Assembly (NCBI RefSeq): GCF_001528665.1
Contig: NZ_BBYJ01000011.1
Span: 186,001 to 250,000, forward strand
Direction: 5' to 3'
Length of the DNA stretch: 64,000 nucleotides
Source of the DNA: Microtetraspora malaysiensis
Lineage (GTDB): Bacteria; Actinomycetota; Actinomycetes; Streptosporangiales; Streptosporangiaceae
Of the stretch, positions 26,366 to 34,087 are shown piece after piece. Each line of letters starts with the position of its first letter. Position 1 is the first letter of the stretch. The notes below the pieces were generated by a model. The model made no database searches and was not told where the DNA came from. It saw only the letters and a list, made by a program, of their open reading frames with translations. A program made the translations under genes and the position numbers.

Positions 26366-26571
26366 AAGGTCCTCGGCGCCTTCCCGAACGGGTGCCGCCA
26401 GGCTGCGCTGAGGTGCGGGCGGGTGCCCACGTCGAGGCGGAGCCGTCCGCACGGGTGGATGGGTGCGGCTCTCCCGGAGTGAGCGGCTCCTCGATGCAGA
26501 TCTCGTGGGGATATTGGGGAGTTCATGATTCGGCGAGGAACTTCGGGAGGGGTTGGGGCGTCATCCATAAC

Positions 26572-26787
26572 ATGAGCGACGAGACGCAGATCAATCGGTT
26601 CCGGCACCTGCCGGAGCGGCCGGACCCGGCAACGTGGCAGTCTGATCTGGATGAGAGGCCGTTGCCGCAGGTAGTCGCCGAGCCGGCGGAGGTGGAAGAC
26701 ACCGGCCTGCGCTGGGTGGCGCCCGAGCTCGAAGCGACACGGCAAATCAGCGATGCGATCGTACGGCGCCGCGGTTCCCGTGACTGA
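26572..26787 (+). CDS. Small hypothetical protein
   Basis: A 71-residue acidic, soluble protein starting MSDETQINRFRHLPERPDP and ending ISDAIVRRRGSRD. No domain is recognised. Codon third positions are GC-rich in this frame and no competing frame looks better. The ribosome binding site is weak: a GGGAGGGG lies more than 20 nt upstream, so the start is uncertain. It has no obvious partner. Confidence 0.45.
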   Translation: MSDETQINRFRHLPERPDPATWQSDLDERPLPQVVAEPAEVEDTGLRWVAPELEATRQISDAIVRRRGSRD

Positions 26788-27382
<595 letters not shown>

Positions 27383-27461
27383 ACGGCGCCGTACGCACGC
27401 ACCCCCCTGGGTAATTACCGCTGTTCAATGCTGCCGTCCAGGCCGCTTTATGTGCTGAATA

Positions 27462-27475
27462 TACCCCCAGGGGTA
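27462..27475. promoter_or_regulatory. CstR/CsoR-type operator 2 (before membrane rhodanese)
   Basis: TACCCCCAGGGGTA, with outer A and T extending the palindrome to 16 bp (27461-27476). It ends 20 nt before the rhodanese ATG. The site implies a promoter separate from that of cstR, in the 113-nt gap after cstR. Confidence 0.82.
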
Positions 27476-27495
27476 TAGGGAAAGCGAGGTAACCG

Positions 27496-28086
27496 ATGAC
27501 CACGAACGCTGCATCCTCCACTGTCGACGTGACCACGGCGCGTGCGCTGATCGAGTCCAATTCCGACGTGCTCGTCGTCGACGTGCGGACTCCTGCGGAG
27601 TTCGAGACCGCGCACATCAACGGCGCGATCAACCTGCCGCTCGATCAGGTCGACGCCCACCTGCGCCAGATCGTCGCCGACGCGGGCGGGACGATGCTGC
27701 TGATCTGCCAGTCGGGCAACCGCGCCACCCAGGCGCAGAAGAAGCTCTGCGAGGCCGGGCTGCCCGGCACGGCCGTGCTGTCGGGCGGGATGAACTCCTG
27801 GGTCGCCTCCGGCGCGCCCGTCGTCCGGGGCAGGCAGAAGTGGAGCCTTGAGCGTCAGGTGCGGCTCGTCGCGGGCGGCATCGTGCTGACGTCCATCGTG
27901 GCCGACCTGTGGCTGCCCGGCGCGCGGTACGTGGGCGCCTTCGTCGGTGCGGGTCTGGTGTTCGCCGCCGTGAGCGACACCTGCGCGATGGGCATGCTGC
28001 TCGCCCGACTGCCCTACAACCGCGGCAGGGCCGACGCCGCCGAGGCGATGGCCTGCATCGCCCGGCCCGCCCGCGCCCGGAACTGA
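27496..28086 (+). CDS. Membrane-anchored rhodanese (YgaP-like, rhodanese + DUF2892)
   Basis: A 196-residue protein. The rhodanese domain (about 10-105) has VDVRTPAEFETAHINGAINL and the active-site loop CQSGNRATQA with Cys71, the persulfide-carrying residue. A DUF2892 hairpin of two spans follows (about 120-170), ending in SDTCAMGMLLARLPYNR, the conserved YgaP-type tail with a membrane Cys. YgaP-like proteins move sulfane sulfur or thiocyanate at the inner membrane. The operator directly upstream ties it to CstR. Confidence 0.92.
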   Translation: MTTNAASSTVDVTTARALIESNSDVLVVDVRTPAEFETAHINGAINLPLDQVDAHLRQIVADAGGTMLLICQSGNRATQAQKKLCEAGLPGTAVLSGGMNSWVASGAPVVRGRQKWSLERQVRLVAGGIVLTSIVADLWLPGARYVGAFVGAGLVFAAVSDTCAMGMLLARLPYNRGRADAAEAMACIARPARARN

Positions 28087-28131
28087 CCTCTTCTCCTTCG
28101 TTCCGTACGGCGGGGCCGTCTGTCTCATGCA

Positions 28132-28145
28132 TACCCCCCCGGGTA
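28132..28145. promoter_or_regulatory. CstR/CsoR-type operator 3 (before tauE)
   Basis: TACCCCCCCGGGTA matches TACCCC-N2-GGGGTA with one mismatch in the right arm; outer A and T are kept (28131-28146). It ends 18 nt before the tauE ATG. Probably a weaker site. Confidence 0.75.
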
Positions 28146-28163
28146 TAGAGGAAAGGCAATGCA

Positions 28164-29066
28164 ATGCTCATCGTGACCCTTGCCGTCGCTGTGGTGGTCG
28201 GCCTGACGCTCGGGTTGTTCGGCGGCGGTGGGTCGATCCTCACCGTGCCGATGCTCGTCTACGTCGCGGGCGTCCCGGCCAAAACGGCGATCGCCATGTC
28301 CCTGTTCGTGGTGGGCGTGACGAGTGCGGTCAGCGCCATCGGGCATGCCCGGGCCGGACGGATCCGATGGAAGACCGGGCTGATCTTCGGCGCCGCGGGC
28401 ATGGCCGGCGCTTACGGCGGCGGCCTGCTCGGGCCGCATCTGCCCGAGGCGCTGCTGATGGCCGCGTTCGCGCTGATGATGGCCGCCACTGCGATCGCGA
28501 TGATCCGCGGCCGCAAGACGCCGTCACATGACCCCGCCCGCACGGACCTGCCGATCGCGCACGTGGTCGTCGAGGGTGTGGTCGTCGGTGTCGTCACCGG
28601 GCTGGTCGGCGCGGGCGGTGGGTTCCTGGTGGTCCCCACGCTGGTGCTGCTCGGCGGCCTGCCCATGAGCGTCGCTGTCGGCACCTCGCTGATCGTCATC
28701 GCGATGAAGTCGTTCGCCGGTCTCGCCGGATACCTGCAAAGCGTCCCCATCGATTGGCCGATCGCGCTCTACGTCACCGCCGCCGCGGTCGTCGGAGGCG
28801 TCATCGGCGGGCAGCTCGCCGGGCGGATCCAGGCGGACCGGCTGCGCAAGGCGTTCGGCTGGTTCGTGCTCGTGATGGGTGTCTTCGTGCTGAGCCGGCA
28901 GGTGCCGCCGGAGCTGCTCCACTCGGCGTGGGGGCGGGCCGTACTGGCCGCCGCCGCCCTGGTGGCCGTGGCCGTCGCCGCGTACCTGCTCTTCGTGCGC
29001 CGGGGGCGGCGGCAGAGGGGCGGGGCGACGGGCGTGCCGCAGCTGTCGCAGACCGACCGCCGCTGA
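28164..29066 (+). CDS. tauE: TauE/SafE-family sulfite/sulfur-anion exporter
   Basis: A 300-residue permease with eight predicted spans and the duplicated family motif: GLTLGLFGGGGSILTVPML at the N-terminus and GLVGAGGGFLVVPTLVLLGG in the second half. Family members carry sulfite, thiosulfate or organosulfonates across the membrane. Next to persulfide oxidation genes, export of sulfite made by the dioxygenase is the likely role. Thioredoxin follows 33 nt after its stop without another operator, so both share a transcript. Confidence 0.9.
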   Translation: MLIVTLAVAVVVGLTLGLFGGGGSILTVPMLVYVAGVPAKTAIAMSLFVVGVTSAVSAIGHARAGRIRWKTGLIFGAAGMAGAYGGGLLGPHLPEALLMAAFALMMAATAIAMIRGRKTPSHDPARTDLPIAHVVVEGVVVGVVTGLVGAGGGFLVVPTLVLLGGLPMSVAVGTSLIVIAMKSFAGLAGYLQSVPIDWPIALYVTAAAVVGGVIGGQLAGRIQADRLRKAFGWFVLVMGVFVLSRQVPPELLHSAWGRAVLAAAALVAVAVAAYLLFVRRGRRQRGGATGVPQLSQTDRR

Positions 29067-29099
29067 TCAACGCGGCGATCCGAAAGGGAGTGAGCAGTC

Positions 29100-29465
29100 A
29101 TGACCGTGGAACTGACCACGGACAACTGGAACACGATGGTCACCTCCGACGGCATCGTGCTCGTGGATTTCTGGGCCGCCTGGTGTGGGCCGTGCCGTCG
29201 CTTCGCGCCGGTGTTCGAGGCGGTGGCGGCCCGCAACCCGGACCTCGTGTTCGGCAAGGTGGACACGGAGGCCGAGCAGGAGCTGGCGACGGCGTTCCGC
29301 ATCACCTCGATCCCGACCCTGGTCGCGATCCGGGACGGCCTCGTGGTCTTCGCCCAGCCCGGGGCGCTGTCCGAGGCGATGCTCGATGACCTGGTCGCCC
29401 GGGTCCGGGCGCTCGGCATGGCGGAGGTCCGCCGCCATCTCACCCGTCAGCCGGCGCAGGGCTGA
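29100..29465 (+). CDS. trx: Thioredoxin
   Basis: A 121-residue thioredoxin. The active site is FWAAWCGPCRRF (Cys pair near 30-33), and the cis-Pro loop is TSIPTLVAI. There is no signal peptide, so it is cytosolic. GGGAG precedes the ATG by 8 nt. In this cluster it probably reduces persulfides on CstR, rhodaneses or low-molecular-weight thiols. It lacks an operator of its own and follows tauE. Confidence 0.93.
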   Translation: MTVELTTDNWNTMVTSDGIVLVDFWAAWCGPCRRFAPVFEAVAARNPDLVFGKVDTEAEQELATAFRITSIPTLVAIRDGLVVFAQPGALSEAMLDDLVARVRALGMAEVRRHLTRQPAQG

Positions 29466-29487
29466 GGGCACCGTTGTGCGCGGAACA

Positions 29488-29501
29488 TACCCCCCGGGGT
29501 A
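29488..29501. promoter_or_regulatory. CstR/CsoR-type operator 4 (before persulfide dioxygenase)
   Basis: TACCCCCCGGGGTA is a perfect TACCCC-N2-GGGGTA palindrome, extended by A and T to 16 bp (29487-29502). It ends 27 nt before the dioxygenase ATG. It gives the dioxygenase its own CstR-controlled promoter inside the cluster. Confidence 0.82.
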
Positions 29502-29528
29502 TTCGGCAATACAGTGGAAGGAAATGAA

Positions 29529-30914
29529 ATGATCTTCACTCAGTACTACCTGGACTGCCTGTCCCAGGCGTCGTACCTGATCGGCGACGAGACCACCGGT
29601 CGCGCCGTGGTCGTGGACCCCAGGCGCGACGTCTCTGAGTACGTCACCGACGCCGAGGCGCAGGGGCTGCGGATCGAAGGCGTGATCAACACCCACTTCC
29701 ACGCCGACTTCGTCGCCGGCCACCTGGAGCTGGCCGCCCGCACCGGCGCCTGGATCGGCTACGGCAGCCGCGCCGATGCCGAGTACCCCATTCGCAGGCT
29801 CGCAGAAGGTGAGCGCATCGAGCTGGGCGAGGTCGTGCTGGAGATCCTCGAAACGCCGGGCCACACCCCCGAGTCGATCAGCGTCCTGGTGTACGAGCAC
29901 GCCGGCGACGCCGTGCCGTACGGGGTGCTCACCGGCGACGCGCTGTTCATCGGCGATGTGGGCCGCCCCGACCTGCTCGCCTCGTTCGGCGTCACCGCCG
30001 ACGAGCTGGGCCGGATGCTCTACGACAGCGTCCAGCGCAAGCTGATGGCGCTCGACGACGCAGTGCGGGTCTTCCCCGCCCACGGCGCCGGCTCGGCCTG
30101 CGGCAAGAACCTGTCCACCGACAGGTGGTCGACGATCGGGCAGCAGCGCGTGGGCAACTACGCCTGCGCGCCGATGAGCGAGGACGAGTTCCTGGCCATC
30201 GTCACCGAGGGGCAGCCGTCCGCGCCCGGCTACTTCGCCTTCGACGCCGAGCTCAACCGCAAGAACCGGGGACTGCTCGACGCCGACGCGCACGCCCGTC
30301 CGCTGGCGGCGGCGGAGTTCCTGGCCGCGCGGGCCGCCGGAGCGGTCGTCGTCGACGCCAGGGACGCCCAGGAGTTCGCGCTCGCGCACCTGCGGGGCTC
30401 TGTCAACGTCGCCGCCGACGGGCGCTTCGCCGAGCGGGTCGGCATGGTCGTCAAGCCCGGCAGCGAGATCATCGTGGTCGCGCCGCAGGGGCGGGAGGAC
30501 GAGGTCGTCACCCGGCTGGCCAGGATCGGCTTCGACACGGTCACCGGACATCTGCGCGACCCGGAGGCCGTCTTCCTCGCCACGCCCGACGAGGTCGCCC
30601 ACTCCTCCAGGGTTACCGTCGCCGAGCTGAGCGAGGTTCTCGGAGGGGCCGAGCCCCCCGTGCTCATCGACGTGCGCAACGCCGGGGAGGTCGCCGAAGG
30701 CGCCATCGAGCACTCGATCAACATCCCGCTGGCCGAGCTCGCCGCGCGGCTCGCGGAGGTCCCGGCCGACCACCCGGTCGTGGTCTACTGCGCGGGCGGC
30801 GCCCGCTCGGCCATCGCGGCCAGCCTGCTCACGCACCACGGGCGCGCGACGGTGTCGGACCTGCTCGGCGGGTACGGCGCCTGGCAGCGCGCGGTCACGC
30901 CCGCCGAGGCATAG
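29529..30914 (+). CDS. cstB: CstB-like persulfide dioxygenase-rhodanese fusion
   Basis: A 461-residue, three-domain protein. The metallo-beta-lactamase/ETHE1-type domain (1-245) has THFHADFVAGH (residues 55-65), GHTPES, TGDALFIGDVGRPDL and FPAHGAGSACG, the mononuclear-iron ligands of persulfide dioxygenases. A first rhodanese domain (about 260-350) has APQGRED where the Cys should be, so it is inactive. The second (about 365-455) keeps the active Cys in VVYCAGGARSA. CstB oxidises persulfide to sulfite and makes thiosulfate. The ATG after AGTGGAAGGAAATGA was chosen over one 15 nt upstream. Confidence 0.92.
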   Translation: MIFTQYYLDCLSQASYLIGDETTGRAVVVDPRRDVSEYVTDAEAQGLRIEGVINTHFHADFVAGHLELAARTGAWIGYGSRADAEYPIRRLAEGERIELGEVVLEILETPGHTPESISVLVYEHAGDAVPYGVLTGDALFIGDVGRPDLLASFGVTADELGRMLYDSVQRKLMALDDAVRVFPAHGAGSACGKNLSTDRWSTIGQQRVGNYACAPMSEDEFLAIVTEGQPSAPGYFAFDAELNRKNRGLLDADAHARPLAAAEFLAARAAGAVVVDARDAQEFALAHLRGSVNVAADGRFAERVGMVVKPGSEIIVVAPQGREDEVVTRLARIGFDTVTGHLRDPEAVFLATPDEVAHSSRVTVAELSEVLGGAEPPVLIDVRNAGEVAEGAIEHSINIPLAELAARLAEVPADHPVVVYCAGGARSAIAASLLTHHGRATVSDLLGGYGAWQRAVTPAEA

Positions 30915-30928
30915 GCCGGCACGGGTAC

Positions 30929-30964
30929 GCCCCGGGGGGACGGCACACGACGTCCCCCCGGGGC
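30929..30964. terminator. 14-bp stem-loop terminator between cstB and the recombinase gene
   Basis: GCCCCGGGGGGACG and CGTCCCCCCGGGGC pair perfectly around an 8-nt loop. It sits between two convergent genes, 14 nt after the cstB stop and 14 nt before the recombinase stop. No U-tract; it probably serves both directions. Confidence 0.8.
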
Positions 30965-30978
30965 CCTCGCTCCCGGTG

Positions 30979-31938
30979 TCAGCGCAGCGGTTTGGCGGTG
31001 GGCATGGACAGTCGGTCCACCGCCTCCCTGCGGCGGCGTTCCGGCCGTCTGTCATAGCGGGCGGTCGTGGCGGGTGAGGCGTGGCCGACCAGCGCCTGGG
31101 TGGTGGCGAGGTCCACGCCGGCGTCGAGCAGCTCGCCGATGAAGGTGCGCCGGAAGTCGTGCGGGGTCCGCTTGGCGGCGCCCGCGTCGGACAGGCGGCG
31201 GGCGACGATGTCGGACACCGCCTGCCCGCTCATCCGCGTACGGCGGAGCCGGCCCGCCTTGTTGATCGCGCAGAACAGCGGGCCCGCGTCTTCGCCGCGT
31301 ACCGAGAGCCACAGCTCAAGCCGGGCGACGGCGGGGGCGGTGAGGTAGGCGAACCGCTCCTTGTCGCCCTTCCCGCGTACACGGAGCGATCGGGCGGCGG
31401 AGTCGAAGTCGGCCAGGGTCAGCCCGGCGAGCTCCGCCCGGCGGCAGCCGGTGGAGTACAGCACGGCGAGGATGGCGCCGTCGCGCAGCCCGGTGGGGGA
31501 GTCGTCGCCGTCGCAGGCGGCGAGCGCGGCGCCCAGGACCTCGGGAGGGACGTGCCGGCCCGCGGGCACCCGGGTGTGCTTGAAGGCGGGCAGGTCCGCG
31601 GCGCGCTGGTAGTCCTCGCTGGTCATCAGACCGAGCCGCCACGCCTCCTTGAGCACGCGCCGCAGCGCCACCAGGTGCTTGTTGACGTGGGAGGGAGACC
31701 AGTCCTGCTCGCGCATCGCCGTACGGAGGCGGACGGTGTGCTCGTAGCGGAGGCGCTCCCACGGCTGGCCCGCCCCGGTGGCGTCGGGGTCGCCGGTGAT
31801 GAGGCGGGCGATCCGGTCGAGGCAGCCGCGCATGGTCCGCTTCGACTCGGCGCTGGGGAGGGAGTCCAGGTAGGCGTGGTACGGATCCGCCTGGGGCCGG
31901 GCGAGAGCGCCGGATTCCGGCACGGCTGGGACGTTCAT
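30979..31938 (-). CDS. Tyrosine recombinase/site-specific integrase (orphan)
   Basis: A 319-residue integrase. The SAM-like core-binding domain (about 15-110) precedes the catalytic domain with all active residues: Arg in STGCRRAELAGL, Lys in RGKGDKERFAYL, H-x2-R in TPHDFRRTF, His in VGHASPATTARYDRR with Tyr. Length and domains fit Xer/phage integrases. No excisionase, relaxase or phage genes adjoin, so it is an orphan or relic of a lost element. An ATG with AGGAT upstream was chosen; a GTG one codon earlier is possible. A 24-nt element related to one near 4.86 kb lies 20 nt upstream. Confidence 0.9.
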   Translation of the reverse strand: MNVPAVPESGALARPQADPYHAYLDSLPSAESKRTMRGCLDRIARLITGDPDATGAGQPWERLRYEHTVRLRTAMREQDWSPSHVNKHLVALRRVLKEAWRLGLMTSEDYQRAADLPAFKHTRVPAGRHVPPEVLGAALAACDGDDSPTGLRDGAILAVLYSTGCRRAELAGLTLADFDSAARSLRVRGKGDKERFAYLTAPAVARLELWLSVRGEDAGPLFCAINKAGRLRRTRMSGQAVSDIVARRLSDAGAAKRTPHDFRRTFIGELLDAGVDLATTQALVGHASPATTARYDRRPERRRREAVDRLSMPTAKPLR

Positions 31939-31957
31939 CACCGGAGATCCTATAATA

Positions 31958-31981
31958 AATCTACAATGTAAAGGCGCCGGG
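31958..31981. repeat. TCTAC-type 24-nt element, copy B (upstream of the recombinase)
   Basis: AATCTACAATGTAAAGGCGC followed by CGGG matches the element at 4856-4879 in 22 of 24 positions. It sits 20 nt before the recombinase start, next to the A/T-rich TATAATAAAT. The core TCTACAATGTAAA is a near-palindrome. It may be an operator, a promoter part or a recombinase-binding site. Confidence 0.4.
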
Positions 31982-32058
31982 GTGTTCGAAAATCACCCTC
32001 CCCCCCTGAAAACCCGCCCCGAAGGGGAGGCCGCTCGAATCGGCGGGCTCGCGACGGG

Positions 32059-32094
32059 AAAAAGCCTCCTCCTTCGGCCCTCGATGGAGGAGCC
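32059..32094 (-). terminator. Intrinsic terminator, minus strand
   Basis: On the minus strand GGCTCCTCC pairs with GGAGGAGGC (eight of nine positions) and is followed by TTTTT. No minus-strand gene ends nearby; it lies upstream of the recombinase and may shield it from read-through, or may be left from a lost gene. Confidence 0.5.
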
Positions 32095-32200
32095 TTGCGG
32101 GGCTTTCTGGAGCGCGCGGCGAGCCGTGCGGGGCGCGCCGGCCGCTGGGCCCGGGCTAGCGTGATGGGGGTTTCCGAGCCGGATCTTCGCGGGGAAGGGG

Positions 32201-32974
32201 ATGATCGCCATCAAGCGCACGGTGATCGAGGGGCGGGTCGTGGGCGCCGACGTCGGCCGCGCCGTGGACGCGAGGTATGGGCACTTCACCGCCATGCAGG
32301 TGCGGGATCGGAGGGTGCGCGGTCTCGACCTGCACCTGGACCGGCTGGAGGAGGCCAACCGGGAGCTGTTCGGCGGCGGGCTGGGGCGGGAGCGGCTGCT
32401 CGGCTCGATCGAGGCGGTCCTCGGGGACGACGTCCGCGAGGCGAGTGTCCGGGTGTACGTCCTGCTGGAGGGGGAGAGTCCGCTGGTGTTCGCCACGGCG
32501 CGGCCGCCGGCCGAGATGGCCGGTCCGCCGCGGAGCGTCCGGTCGGTCGTCTACCAGCGCTTCCTCCCTCACATCAAGCATGTCGGGGGCTTCCCGCAGC
32601 AGCACCTCAGGCTGCGGGTGGGGGCCGAAGGGTACGACGAGGCGCTGCTCACCACGGCCGACGGCGTGATCTCGGAGGGGGCGATCACGAACGTGGGATG
32701 CTTCGACGGCGAGACCGTGGTGTGGCCGGAGGCGCCGATGCTGCGCGGCATCACGATGGCGCTGCTGGAGCGGGCGATGGAGCGCGAGGGGGTGCGCCAG
32801 GAGCGCCGTGTGCTCCGGGTCGGTGACCTGCCGGAGTACGACGCGGTCTTCCTTTCCAACTCCCAGGGGGTGGTCGCGGTCGGCCGGGCGGACGAGGTGG
32901 AGCTGAAGGCGGACCCGTCGGCGGTGCGGCGGCTGCGCGAGCTGTACGAGAGCCTTCCCTGGGATCGGATCTGA
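32201..32974 (+). CDS. Class IV aminotransferase (branched-chain/4-amino-4-deoxychorismate lyase-like)
   Basis: A 257-residue fold-type IV PLP enzyme. The Schiff-base Lys lies in LPHIKHVGG (about 125). The phosphate/cofactor region is ADGVISEGAITNVGCFDG (about 152-170), and LRGITMALLERA follows. It would transaminate an amino acid or act as a lyase; the length fits the DAAT/PabC-like group, and the substrate is not resolved. GGGGAAGGGG lies directly before the ATG. Its neighbours do not suggest a pathway. Confidence 0.85.
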   Translation: MIAIKRTVIEGRVVGADVGRAVDARYGHFTAMQVRDRRVRGLDLHLDRLEEANRELFGGGLGRERLLGSIEAVLGDDVREASVRVYVLLEGESPLVFATARPPAEMAGPPRSVRSVVYQRFLPHIKHVGGFPQQHLRLRVGAEGYDEALLTTADGVISEGAITNVGCFDGETVVWPEAPMLRGITMALLERAMEREGVRQERRVLRVGDLPEYDAVFLSNSQGVVAVGRADEVELKADPSAVRRLRELYESLPWDRI

Positions 32975-33047
32975 TTCCAGGGGTGGCGCGTGGGAGGGGG
33001 TGGCGCCGGTCGTGGGGCACCGGGGGCCGGGACGTGCGCGGTGGGTC

Positions 33048-33860
33048 TCAGGCTTCCAGCGTGCTCTGTTCGATGCTCTCCGTGCGCGCGTGGAGGATCT
33101 GCTCGTTGATCTCCAGGTTGTTGATCAGTCTCAGGGTGGCCACGAGGGTGTTGCCGAGCAGTCCGCCGGCGACTTCGCCGTACTCGATCTGGCAGAGGAC
33201 GTCGACGGCGGGGTCGTCGGTGATGGCGCGACGGTGGCCGCGCCACGCGGTCTCGGCGCACATCTCGGCGGCGGCCAGCAGGGGCGCGACGGCGTGGCTC
33301 TTGGCGTGGGGGACGGTGAGCGTGAGGAGTTCGCGTTCGACCCGCCTGAGCCGTACGCCTTCGGATTCGCCGCCGAACAGGAGGGCGTGGAGCACGTCCT
33401 TGGCCTGGCACAGCAGCGCCTCGCCCTGAGAGGAGCGGCAGGACGCGGGGATCAGGTCGGCTCCCTTGGGGGGCGGGTTGCGCAGGTAGCCCGCGGCCTC
33501 CAGGACGTCGCGTTTGAGCGCGGCGTAGCGCTGGAGGTATCGGGGGAGGGACTCCTCGTCGAGGTGGAGGAGGCGGATGCGGGCGGCCCGTTCGGTGCGC
33601 TCCTCCTCGGTCTCGCGTACGAGGCGTTCGTGACGGGCCTGGCGCGGGATGGCGGGCGCGTCGGGTCGTTCGGTTGCATTCGTGCCGGCGGGTAGGTCGG
33701 TGGTGGAGAGGTCGGCGGTGTCGTCGAAGTGGGCGAGCGCCAGGATCTGTTCGACCAGCCATTCGGTGGGCTGGGCGCGCAGGTGGTCCCGGAGGCGCTC
33801 GCGCAGCTCGTCCGCCAGCTCGCTGCGGATCTGGGTGACGATCTGGGCGATCTCTGACAA
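33048..33860 (-). CDS. Conserved actinobacterial hypothetical protein
   Basis: A 270-residue soluble protein. It starts at TTG in LSEIAQIVTQIRSELADEL with GGGAG 5 nt upstream; a longer ATG frame lacks such a site. The helical N-terminus (1-60) includes QPTEWLVEQILAL. The middle has an Arg/Glu-rich helix (RQARHERLVRETEEERTERA). The C-terminal half contains KGADLIPASCRSSQGEALLC, QAKDVLHALLFGGESEGVRL and ends LINNLEINEQILHARTESIE-QSTLEA. I recall similar actinomycete proteins without known function. No catalytic motif is seen. Confidence 0.7.
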   Translation of the reverse strand: MSEIAQIVTQIRSELADELRERLRDHLRAQPTEWLVEQILALAHFDDTADLSTTDLPAGTNATERPDAPAIPRQARHERLVRETEEERTERAARIRLLHLDEESLPRYLQRYAALKRDVLEAAGYLRNPPPKGADLIPASCRSSQGEALLCQAKDVLHALLFGGESEGVRLRRVERELLTLTVPHAKSHAVAPLLAAAEMCAETAWRGHRRAITDDPAVDVLCQIEYGEVAGGLLGNTLVATLRLINNLEINEQILHARTESIEQSTLEA

Positions 33861-34087
33861 TCGTTCTCCCTGGTGGTGTGGTCGGAGCGCGGCCATTGTG
33901 CCAGCCGGGGCGCTCGAGATCCGGAAGTCGCGGATCTGGGGCTCTCGCCTTCCCTGGCGTCCTTTGCCGACGCGGCCCGACGCGAGCATCTCCTCTCACT
34001 CGTCATAGGCGGGCTCCGGTGTCGCCCGATGACGCGCCCGGAATGATCCGGGGGAGACGCTCGTCCGCGCCGTACGTGGGTCGGCGA

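Noticed and set aside
30979-31938. Prophage or integrative element around the recombinase
   Set aside because: No phage structural, replication, excision or transfer genes and no tRNA or att repeats visible nearby.
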